This document shows, one piece after another, positions 1 to 9,396 of a DNA stretch of 64,000 nucleotides (position 1 is the stretch's first letter; every line of letters starts with the position of its first letter). The notes under the pieces are model-generated. The model had not been told where the DNA came from and made no database searches. It was given only the letters and a program-made list of their open reading frames with translations. The position numbers and the translations under genes were made by a program. Location: positions 6,663,254 through 6,727,253 of the forward strand of contig JAEVLN010000001.1 in the NCBI GenBank assembly GCA_018350325.1, in the 5' to 3' direction. This stretch comes from Globodera rostochiensis (lineage: Eukaryota; Nematoda; Chromadorea; Rhabditida; Heteroderidae).

Positions 1-251
1 CGAAAGCGGAAGTGATCAATCGGTTGATCAGAAGTGGACAACGGGGCCCAAGTGCCCAACGGTGTTGAGGATCAAAGACCGGGATCATTGTCCAATTGTG
101 CCCCGGAGGGCATTAGTCCATTACCTTGCCGCCGCCCCTCGGGCAATATTTGCACAAAGTTTTGGGGGATATGTAAGTAGTGTGTGTAATTTATCCAAAT
201 CAAGAATGAAATGAAAGTGCGCCTGCGGGGCCAACAACAAGTGATGTGCAT
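1..251. other. intergenic sequence, no gene seen
   Basis: No supported coding exon is visible. A short minus-strand open frame covers 72-284, but it has no splice context or recognisable family and overlaps a mobile element. Confidence 0.4.
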
Positions 252-353
252 TAGTGATGCTCGAGACTTAAAATTTACCGACACTCTCGAGACCGGTACC
301 GAGACGACTTTTGGACCAACCCCGCTGGCCGAGACTCTCGAGCATCTCTAATA
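252..353. mobile_element. palindromic hAT-like MITE with 8-bp target duplication
   Basis: The ends read TAGTGATGCTCGAGAC and, in reverse complement, TATTAGAGATGCTCGAGA. The interior is built from repeats of the word GAGAC and its complement. The flanks carry the same 8 bases, atgtgcat (244-251 and 354-361), as hAT transposition leaves. The element is too short to code. It belongs to a family of similar elements found throughout the window (4956, 6301, 12711, 25692). Confidence 0.6.
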
Positions 354-990
354 ATGTGCATGGACAGCGAAATAATCGGATTTAAATGAAAATGACCCCC
401 CCCCCCCCCAATTTTTACCCCCCCCCCACAATTTTTACTCCCCCACCCAAATTTTTATCAAAAAAATGATTGATCAAATCAGTCGTCCATAATTTGTTTT
501 GTTTTTAACAACTAATTCCCCTCCATTTAAATCGGTGTAATAATGATCATTCATTACCAATGAATGACCAATAATAAAAAAACACCGAACATTGGGGGGG
601 GGGGGGGACAAAATGAGAGAGAACAGAGAATGACGTCAGCGCGACAAAATTTAACAAATAAACACGAAGGTTAGAATATGTCATGTGAACATTTTGCATT
701 TTTAATTTATTGGCAAAATTCTTGTACCGATGTTCGACAAATTATTTTATATAATTAATTCATTCTTGGAATATTGAAGCTTATTTGAAAGCTTTGCAAA
801 ATAAAATGAAGCATTTTTTTGGGAGGGTTAACATTTTTCAAAAAACAAAAATTCAGTGCAAAATGTCAGACAGGACAGGACTTTTTTGTTGAGGCTTTGT
901 CTGAAATCACTTGGCTTTTGCTTGCTGATTTGTTAGGAATCGGACCGAGTCGGGCGGGTGCCCGACCATGACTCGTCGATCGAAAAACTC
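354..990. other. AT-rich intergenic stretch with poly(C) and poly(G) runs
   Basis: Contains poly(C) tracts near 398-425, a poly(G) tract near 594-607 and AT-rich sequence. No gene, RNA or repeat array is supported. Confidence 0.4.
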
Positions 991-1540
991 GGCACGGACC
1001 CTCAAAACCCGGCACGGACCCTCAAAACCCGGCACGGACCCTCAAAACCCGGCACTGACCCTCAAAACCCGGCACGGACCCTCAAAACCCGGCAGCACGG
1101 ACCCTCAAAACCCGGCACGGACCCTCAAAACCCGGCACGGACCCTCACAACCCGGCGGCACGGACCTCAAAACCCCGGCGGGACCCTCAAAACCCGGCAC
1201 GGATCCTCAAAAACCCGGCACGGACCCTCAAAACCCGACGGACCCTCAAAAACCCGGCACTGGACCCTGAAAACCCGGCACGGACCTCAAAACCCCAGCA
1301 CGGACCCTCAAAAACCCGGCACGGACCCTCAAAACCCTGCACGGAACCCTCAACCGCGGACCCTCAAAACCCGGCAGCACGGACCCTCAAAACCCGGCAC
1401 GGACCCTCAAAACCCGGCACGGACCCTCAAAACCCGGCACGGACCCTCAAAACCCGGCACGGACCCTCAAAACCCGGCACGGACCCTCAAAACCCGGCAC
1501 GGACCCTCAAAACCCGGCACGGACCCTCAAAACCCGGCAA
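991..1540 (+). repeat. 20-bp minisatellite, about 27 units
   Basis: A 20-base unit, acggaccctcaaaacccggc, is repeated head to tail. Many stretches have exact 20-base spacing; a few units have 1-4 base indels (for example around 1095, 1160, 1250 and 1340). Open frames cross it in two frames only because the unit lacks stop codons; they are not genes. The flanking sequence plus a single unit recurs in reverse at about 58801-58866, so this array looks like a local expansion of a dispersed element. Confidence 0.9.
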
Positions 1541-2670
1541 ATGTCCGGTTTCCAGGGCAAAATTGCACCCCTGTTCCCGACTGGCTGGCACATACCAAAC
1601 CCGGACTAAAACCTGAAATGTGCCTGGCCAGAACTACGGGCCCCCGGCCCTTTTTAGATTCCCGAAAAAGTACCGCCCGACTTTTCGTAGGCGCCTACCA
1701 AATTCTGTGCTTTGAATGTGACAAAATTGTTGCCATTTATCCCCTCATTTTCTTCTCCAAAATTTTTGGGCTTTCTTAAAACGCAAAAATGCGAAAATCC
1801 GTACACAAAATGCGCAACATTTGCACAAATTAATTATTGCAACCAAAATATTTAATTACTTTATGCTGGCTGCTGTTGTTGCTGCTGCTGGTTGTGTGAA
1901 TTGCCCGCAATTTTACAGTTAATTACTTACGCTGTGTGTGTTGTCCCCGTGGGGGAATTGTTGCGGCGATTGTCTCCCCCTCATTGCCCCACCCCGTCGC
2001 CGGAGGGGACACGGACGGTCAATACACAATATACCCCCCGAGGGGCGCCGCGCACAATGGGACACCGGAGGGGAGTCTCCGTCCGTCCGTCCGTCCACAC
2101 ACTCCAAAATTGGGGACGTTGCGGTTAACTGGACCGTATAGAGAGAGGCCGGTCGGCGGGTAATTCATCGGCTTAGTTTTGCTGCTGGAGGGGGCCATCG
2201 AGTCAAAAATAATGCGCGCGAGCGGCGCCGGATGGGCTGGACTGGGGCCGGGTCAACCGAGTCCCGGAAGAGTTTGGGGTGCCAGAGATCTTTGACATGT
2301 TGAGCAAATCGCCCCCCCCCCTCCTTCATTTTGAGCATAAAATGATCTGTCTCCCCCGTTCCCGACGGTCCGGGAACTATCCGATCGATCAGGCAAAAGT
2401 CGTTTTTGGATTAATGCCAAAACACTGCGCTTGGGGCCCAAATAAATGGCTCCAACAAATGGCATTATTAAATTAATTAGGAGTTTTTATGACCAGAAGG
2501 TATGTCGGTGTGTTTGTGATAAATTTTGAAGAAAAAAATGAGCTAAATTGTCCGAGAAATACGGGCCCGGCGGGTGTCTTTGGAGAGTAGCGGACTATCA
2601 ATCAACCCCCCGGGTTCTAAATTGTGCTAAGCTTAGAACAGACAGTGTCTTCTAATGGTGCATTTAAATC
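1541..2670. other. intergenic, partly GC-rich, no supported gene
   Basis: Several overlapping short open frames lie at 1890-2480 on both strands. They overlap in GC-rich sequence and none shows a family signature or convincing exon borders. The stretch 1938-2110 is rich in CCGAGG and CCGTCCGT-like words. I see no gene here. Confidence 0.35.
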
Positions 2671-2699
2671 TGTCTCATGAAATTTGAACATTGACGGGA

Positions 2700-3080
2700 C
2701 TCAGTTGACCGGCTCCCTCCCGCCCCGCCCTCTTCAAAAGGAGGGGGGGGTATATAAAGGGGGGTGAAAATGGGTCCTTTTCAGAGCAGACAGAGGACAA
2801 AGCGCGGCAGGGGGGAGGGGATGAATAATACACGACAAATAAACAGAATAAATGGGATTTGGGGGGGGGGGGGGATGATGGGGCCGTGAAGAGGGAGGCG
2901 AGAGAGGGACCCGCGGAAGAGCGAAAGGAATTGGGGGGCGGGGGCGAGAACGGACGGAATGAATAATAATGGGGGGGGGGGGGCGCCGGGGGGGAGGCGG
3001 GGGAATAAATGTCGGAGGTGAGGCAAATTTTGTCCTCCCCGTCCCCCCCCCCCCTCCTCCAAAGTGAGAGCACTGCGAAA
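2700..3080. repeat. poly(G)/poly(C)-rich low-complexity tract
   Basis: A stretch with repeated G runs of 8-13 on the plus strand (2740-3060). It produces long artificial Pro-rich open frames on the minus strand. Such runs could form G-quadruplexes or mark sequencing-difficult DNA. Confidence 0.6.
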
Positions 3081-3179
3081 AGGCGAAAACAAAGTGCGAG
3101 AAAGTTCAAATTATTTGTCGGGTCGGGTGGGGTCAGTTTCGTGAGTTGTTGTTGACCAAGGCGATTGATTTAGCATCAG

Positions 3180-3690
3180 ATCAGTGATCAGTCTTGGTAG
3201 CTGATCTGAAGCCAACTCTGATCAGGCTCTGGGCATGGATCAAGGTCGGAGCGCCAATCCGAATCCAATTCTGATCAGTAACGGACTCAGCCTTGACCAT
3301 TCTCAGCAGATGAAGCAATCCACTTTGATCTGCACTGGATTCGGATCTAGATCGGGACAGACATTTCCCCTGATCAGTCTTGGTAGCTGCCCTGAAGCCA
3401 ACTCAGATCAGGCACTGGATACGTATCTAGATCGGGACGGTCTAACTGAGCGAAGCCAACTTTGACCAGCAGCACGGATCCAGCCACACTAATCATTTCG
3501 GGTATAGCTGATTCAAATCCAACTCTGATCAGGCCCAGGAAACGAACATCCAGGACCAAATCATTGTTTCGTATAGCTAATTCAAAAATCCCGACACATA
3601 GCTAGGCTTATTCGAATCCAACTCTGATCAAAAGCTAAGGAACGGGTTCATCAACGAAATCTCTGATCGCTGATCAGCAAGTCTGGGGTA
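3180..3690 (+). repeat. degenerate tandem repeat, period about 186 bp
   Basis: The segment beginning gatcagtcttggtagctg at about 3187 recurs at about 3373. Shorter words (actctgatcaggc, tctagatcgggac) recur several times across the stretch. Copies are diverged. No coding function is supported. Confidence 0.55.
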
Positions 3691-3699
3691 TAGGAAGTC

Positions 3700-4955
3700 T
3701 CGAGCCAGGTTGAATAAGCGTGAAGCAAATGTCTCGACCCGAATTGTCTGTAAATTCTTCAACAAAAAAAGATAATCTTTTTTTTAAATTGCCTCCCCAA
3801 AATGACACAGATTTTGGAGGAAATTGAAAGGGCTTTTGTTGACCTCCTCCCCAAACTCCTTCAACAAAAATCCAAAACGTTTTGGGCGCGTGCGGCGTAC
3901 ACACATTTTATCGGACAAAATCTCTACGGGATGCAAAAAAAAAATCGTTGGGAAAAAACTTTTCAGGAAAATCCTAAAAAAAATGTTTTTTGAACGATGA
4001 TCATCATCAATCAATTTATTTTGATCAAAATTTACGGATTTTTTCCCCCCTCTTACGGGATTAACAAATTTTATAATACAATAATAAATATTTGTGGCTA
4101 TTAATAGCAAAAAGTAAAATGCTGATTTTCAATGAATGATCAAAATATTTTTGCTCGGAAATAAATTGATTCCAAAGTGATCATAAAATTAATTTGATTT
4201 TAATAAAAAAGTGATTAATTGATCATAATTGTATTCTTTTTATAATGATCAAGCATTTTAATTTTATAAAATGACAAATAAGCTAACATTTTAAGGAGCA
4301 ACAACATTGGTCTGATTTTTATTTAAGGGGGAATAATTTTGATTTTTTACAAGCTGATCACCACACATTCTGATCATTTTTTATGCGCTGATCACTGTGA
4401 CCACAAAGTGCACGCGCCCGCGCGGCAGCGCGCGCACGCGCGTGCGTGCGCGCGTGCAGGTCAATCGCCCAAATGTTACGCAGCGATTGAGTGATTTTGG
4501 GGGGGGGGGAATAAATAAATCGCCCGCCCCCCCCCCCAATCGCCACCGCCAAAATTGGTTGGTTGCCGCGCCGATTGTGTGTGCCCTTTTTAATGTACTA
4601 TTATCTGAATTTGTTCCCAACAAAATTTGTGGGGAGTTTTGTGTAAGTGGCGAGTTCATTCATCGGCGATTGGAATTGGAGCTGAGTGGGGAGAGAGAGA
4701 GAGAGAGAGTTACGCCCCCGGGGGGGGGGATTACGCCAGCGAGCGGAAGAAGGCACTTTGATTTGGGCGGCAGGGCAATCGCTTCAATGAATAATTTGTA
4801 TTAAAAAAATGTGAAAAAATTCTCTGGTAACTTTTGCATATGTAAATTTTTGAATGCTTCAAATTTTGGGCAACCACAAAAATTGAGCTGAAAGGTGCAG
4901 AACCAAAGCACAACAGGACAAAATGACGTGCCCCCCCAGCAAGCTTACAAATTAG
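3700..4955. other. AT-rich intergenic with a GC-alternating tract
   Basis: Mostly AT-rich sequence with many tgatca words. Positions about 4411-4458 form a long alternating purine-pyrimidine tract of CG and TG/CA steps, a Z-DNA-prone composition. A (GA)n tract lies near 4693-4709. No gene seen. Confidence 0.4.
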
Positions 4956-5061
4956 TAGAGCTGTTCGAGACTTGAAATTTACCGAGACTCGAGAGTCGAG
5001 ACCGAGACCCAAAAAACCGAGAAATTTTTCGGTTCGAGACCGAGACTCTCGAACAGCTCTA
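4956..5061. mobile_element. palindromic hAT-like MITE, 106 bp
   Basis: Begins TAGAGCTGTTCGAGAC and ends with the reverse complement of the same word. The interior is iterated gagactcgagac. An exact 8-bp target duplication, caaattag, flanks it (4948-4955 and 5062-5069), which is diagnostic of hAT-type insertion. Non-coding. Confidence 0.75.
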
Positions 5062-5424
5062 CAAATTAGGGTACCAACCGACCCCCGCCTAATGAAAAAT
5101 TTGTTGTGCACTTCACACATAAATTAAATTCGTGCGATGCGTAATTCTCTCTCTCTCTCTCTGTTCAATGCTTGTTTTTTTTTGCCGGAATTTGCGTCGA
5201 AATTTTGCTATAAATCATAAAACTTGTGGGGATTGATTGGATGTGATTGACCTGTAAGCCGCCGCCGCCGCCGCGGGGGACGACGTAAAACTGTTAAATG
5301 TGTAGCAGCAGAGCTTTGGAATGTGAGCGCTCTTTCACTTATGAAAGGGCTTAATTACCTAAGCATCCCGACGATCATCCCGAAAAAACAGTGATCGGAT
5401 TGATTAGTATAATCTGACTGATCA

Positions 5425-5670
5425 GTGCTTTTGGTCGGTGGATTTTTGCCCCCGAGCCCTCCGAACTTTACGAAATTTCGGGGGGTTTTTATTGAAGAAA
5501 AACGCTCCGAACCCCGCGACATTTTTGGTCCGGGGGTTTTTGTCCCCGAAACCCCCGAAATTTCGGGGATTAAAAAAGCTCCCCGAATCTCGCGAGATTT
5601 TTGGACGGGGGATTTATGTCCCCTAACCCCGACACTCCCGCCCCCGAAGGCTCGGGAAGCAACCGTAATT
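5425..5670. repeat. iterated ccccgaaatttcgggg-type words
   Basis: Three imperfect copies of a roughly 80-110 bp motif, each containing a palindromic CCCCGAAATTTCGGGG-like core and the words tttttggtccggggg and ttttgtccccg. The open frames across this stretch are a by-product of the repeat. Confidence 0.5.
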
Positions 5671-6240
5671 TAATTTTTATTTCAAAACAATTATTAATAT
5701 TTATTTAATCAAATTTTGAATAAAAATTGTTGCTATATAAATATAATAATTGTGTGCTATTTATGGGAAAATTTATGACATTTGTTTGGTTTGTTGGGGT
5801 CCTTTGGGGGGACAAAACATTTATTTTGGATCATTTTATAATAAAATGTGAAAACGTCTCGGAACAATATAAAGGCTTTTCTATTGATCTTATGCAACTT
5901 TTGTTAATGAAAAATGTTGCAAATAAATTTTTTAAGAGATAATATAAATTTAAACAAAATAATTATTTTTTTAAATTTAAATTAGGCGCTTACATTTAAA
6001 ATTCCAAAATTTAATATTGGAATCCATAGCTTTTGGTATTTTTTCGACCAAAATTACCTATAATTGTTACCATTTAATTAGCACGGCATTTGAATGAAAC
6101 TGATCAATTCAAACTAGGGTATAGGCACGGCACCGGGGGACTTTTGGGAAAGTTCCGGGGCCGGGATAAAATTTGGTCCCGGCCAAAAAAACCGGCACCA
6201 TTTATAACAGAGCTTAAAAAAAGCCGGACCAACATTTCAG
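5671..6240. other. AT-rich intergenic stretch
   Basis: AT-rich. One small plus-strand frame (5727-5942, with a hydrophobic start) has no other support. Nothing else recognised. Confidence 0.35.
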
Positions 6241-6300
6241 CCCCAGGATGAACGCTTTCAGTACTGGGGTCCCTGTCCCGGCGCCTACCTTAATTCAAAC

Positions 6301-6463
6301 TAGGGTTGTGCGGGACCGGGACGGGATCTTTCCCGGTTTTTTTAGGTCCCGATCCCGGTCGGGACGGGACTTTTTGAAAACTAAAAATCCCGGTCCCGGT
6401 TTTTTGGTGCCGGCAAGTCCGGGTCCCGGTTTTTCCCAAAAGTCCCGATCTCGACCAACTCTA
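6301..6463. mobile_element. hAT-like MITE built of cccggtccc words
   Basis: Starts TAGGGTTGTGCGGGACC and ends CCAACTCTA. The interior iterates cccggtcccggttttt on both strands. Flanks are attcaaac and gttcaaac, a 7-of-8 match consistent with an aged 8-bp target duplication. Same end consensus as the GAGAC-word elements but with a different internal word. Confidence 0.5.
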
Positions 6464-6959
6464 GTTCAAACACCAACCGGGGTTGATCAAGCTTAACGCA
6501 AAGAAATTGAGAAAATTGATCTTTCGTGGCTTTTCAAAAGCCAAAAATTGCTTTTGTTGTCAGGGCAAAACCAATCACCGGCGGATTGGTGGGTGGGTGG
6601 AACGCTAATTTAACGTATGAATGACTGAATGAACATGCGCATATTATGTATAATTAAATGGGCATCAAATAACTCTCCCATTTGGACGAGGGGGGGGGGG
6701 CTTTTCCATTGTTGACAACAAAACAATACGGCGCGTTGTTCTGATCGATCACTCACTCACTCACTGATCACGCAATGCTAATAATTACCCCCCCCCCCCA
6801 CAATTGAAGAAGCAATCGGTTGGTTGTTGTGACCAGCCACGCTCATTTTCATCAAATATGTTGATAGAAAAAATATTTTGGCAGCTCAATGAATGTAGAC
6901 AGACTATCAGCCGATTTGATTGTTGAAAATAGGGTTGGTCTCCGACCCCTCGAGGGCGG

Positions 6960-7415
6960 AAAAGTCGGGGAGGTCGGGGTTGGCGTCATGTCGGGGAGGT
7001 CGGGGTTGGCGTCATGTCGGGGAGGGCGGGGTTGGCGTCATGTCGGGGAGGTCGGGGTTGGCGTCATGTCGGGGAGGTCGGGGTTGGCGTCATGTCGGGG
7101 AGGTCGGGGGTGGCGTCATGTCGGGGAGGGCGGGGTTGGCGTCATGTCGGGGAGGTCGGGGTTGGCGTCATGTCGGGGAGGTCGGGGTTGGCGTCATGTC
7201 GGGGAGGTCGGGGTTGGCGTCATGTCGGGGAGGTCGGGGTTGGCGTCATGTCGGGGAGGTCGGGGTTGGCGTCATGTCGGGGAGGTCGGGGTTGGCGTCA
7301 TGTCGGGGAGGTCGGGGTTGGCGTCATGTCGGGGAGGTCGGGGTTGGCGTCATGTCGGGGAGGTCGGGGTTGGCGTCATGTCGGGGAGGTCGGGGTTGGC
7401 GTCATGTCGGGGATT
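6960..7415 (+). repeat. 26-bp minisatellite, about 17 units
   Basis: Tandem copies of a 26-base unit with core ggcgtcatgtcggggaggtc. Variation is limited to a few bases, for example gagggcgggg versus gaggtcgggg. Because 26 is not a multiple of 3, all three plus-strand frames stay open and read the same peptide words in rotation. The translations are therefore artefacts, not a protein. Confidence 0.9.
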
Positions 7416-7716
7416 GAGGCCGGGGAAGTCCAAATTTCGGAGTCGGGGGGTCAAAAATGTTTCCGTTTTTTTCAAAATAGATTTCCGACAATCCCTGATC
7501 AGTAGAACCATCAAATAACACAGCTCACCAACATATGTATTTTGTGTACCATGATAAACTGGTAGCCGGCCCGCCGTGCGTGTTTTTTTGATTTCTAAAA
7601 ATGCCATTCTTTGTTAGAGCATTAGTATGATGATCAAAATAATCAATCTCGGATCAATCGTTTTTTGTCCACTCAACAATGCTTCTTCTTCCCAGACACG
7701 GCATCAATCGATCGAT

Positions 7717-7900
7717 CTACATGTTTGACAGCCTGCGCACCACGCCGGCCAACTCAGTACGGAGAAAGCAGCTGCCGGAGGAAGAGGACGACTGCTGCTG
7801 CTGCTGCTGGTAGGGGACGGCGGACGGCGGCGGCGGCGCTTTCGATGCCGGAGTTGTGGTGGGAGAGCCGCCGTTGTCGTCGTCACGTTCTAAATTTAAT
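7717..7900 (-). CDS. possible terminal exon of an unidentified gene
   Basis: On the minus strand a frame reads a Pro/Gln/Ser-rich stretch and then ends SGSCFLRTELAGVVRRLSNM followed by a TAG at 7719-7717. The polyglutamine and serine run, followed by a non-repetitive end, looks like a real protein C-terminus. Its upstream side merges into an inverted-repeat transposon (from about 7910), so the gene is either truncated by the element or has an intron there. No family recognised. An antisense frame exists on the plus strand but is low-complexity. Confidence 0.25.
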
Positions 7901-7909
7901 TTTTGAAGA

Positions 7910-8930
7910 AAATGGCATACGGACAAAAAGGCCTCTAATGAAAAATGGTGGGATAAAATGGCCATAGTGATAAATTGGACAAAAGGCCCGGCCCCCACTC
8001 CCGGAAAATGCGACACCGGAAAATGCGACACCAAAGTTGAAAATGCGACACCAGAATATGCGACACTGGAAAATGGGACACTAGAAAATACGACACTAGA
8101 AAATGACATCAAGAAAATGTTTTTAAAAATTGAAAAAAATTTTAAAACTTATTTTTCTATTAATTTTTAATAAATAATATATGTAATTGGTATCCTTATA
8201 TAAAACAATTGCAATAACGACCAGGGGAAATATAAATTTGGACGCAATGCTAACGAAACGCATCGGCACCCGCGCGTTCACGAATCGGCAAGTTTGCCGG
8301 TGGCTATTAATGGTTCTAAGGGCCAAATGCAACTGCACCAGCAAACGACAGATGAAAACCCCATAACAACACGTCAAGCAGAGACGGAGGGCGGGTCCAC
8401 TATTTTTTGCCTAAGCCTAAGCCTAGGGTGGCTTAGGCCTAAGCCTAATTAATCCCTAAGTCTCTAACTTTCCCCGAGTTATTCTATCCAGCTTTGGTGT
8501 TACTTAAAAATTGGTTTTCCTTAATCTTCAAAAATTTTCTTTCAAATTAGTGTCGCATATTCCAGTGTCGTATTTTCCTAATGTCGCATTTTCTGGTGTC
8601 GCATTTTCCGGGAGCCCCGGCCCCATGGACAAAAGACTCCACGGACAAAATGTCGCATAGTGATAAAATGGACAAAAGGCCCGACGGACAAAAGATCCCA
8701 CGGACAAAATGTCCCCAAGTGATAAATTGGACAAAAGGCCCGGCCCGACGGACAAAAGATCCCACGGATAAAAGTCCCTCCAGTATTTCACAAATCGTTC
8801 GAGAACAATGTAAGGGGACGACGGTAAAGCGAACGAAGATTCGAATTGTACATTTTGATAACCGATTTTCCGTTAGGGGACATTTTGTCCGGGGACATTT
8901 TATCTGTGCGACCTTTTGTCCACATATGAA
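7910..8930. mobile_element. long inverted-repeat element with gcgacattttcc-type arrays
   Basis: The left arm (about 7910-8170) carries ggacaaaaggccc followed by a tandem array of ggaaaatgcgacacc-like words. The right arm (about 8520-8930) carries the inverted array tggtgtcgcattttcc followed by many ggacaaaa/ttttgtcc words. The spacer (8170-8520) is unrelated AT-rich sequence and includes GCCTAA words at 8400-8445. The symmetry marks a foldback-type, non-autonomous DNA transposon or a composite of two. No target duplication was resolved. Confidence 0.55.
8400..8448. repeat. interstitial telomere-like words (GCCTAA/TTAGGC)
   Basis: Reads gcctaagcctaagcctag, a short spacer, then cttaggcctaagcctaa. 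The nematode telomere repeat is TTAGGC, whose complement is GCCTAA. About five hexamers occur in both orientations around the spacer. Related words occur at about 56550-56610. It may be an interstitial telomeric remnant or merely part of the surrounding foldback element. Confidence 0.4.
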
Positions 8931-9396
8931 GAAATTGGATAAATGTGTTTAGCAAATCAGCAGATCACCTTCATTGGATGCTGATCGGACGGAAGACTTG
9001 TGATTGTGCGGACTTGGCACTGAATTTCGTCTGAAATAAAACAAATTTTAAAAATTTTTAAGACCGCGCGACTCGAGCTCGAAAACGTATCAATCACTCT
9101 CTTCGCCTTGAGCAAAGTTTCGTTGATTTAGCAAATTTGGTGATTGACCCCCGGCGTTTTATTGTTTGTTTCTGATCGTTTTGGTCTCTGCGGATTCTGT
9201 CTTAGTAAAAGTTCATCAATCGAGATTTGCCGAAATTTCGATCGAGAATCTCGATTAATCTTTTCTCTAATTCTGATCACAATTCTTCAAGAGCAATTGG
9301 CGGCACGCACCAAAAGTCTTGAGTTTTCGGGCAATGTTTCAATGATCAATGATTGATACTTCAGCCAACACGACGGATCCGATCAATCATCATAGT

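Noticed and set aside
991..1540. CRISPR array
   Set aside because: Units are contiguous without unique spacers, and the DNA is animal nuclear; the same applies to the other minisatellites.
958..1779. 273-codon frame KTRHGPSKPGTDPQNPAR repeats
   Set aside because: Product of the 20-bp minisatellite; the other plus-strand frame with the same words shows it is not selected coding sequence.
2675..3109. Pro-rich minus-strand frames
   Set aside because: Caused by poly(G) runs on the plus strand; two overlapping frames are equally long and neither has family support.
6889..7518. Three long overlapping plus-strand frames of GRSGLASCRG words
   Set aside because: All three frames are rotations of the same 26-bp repeat.
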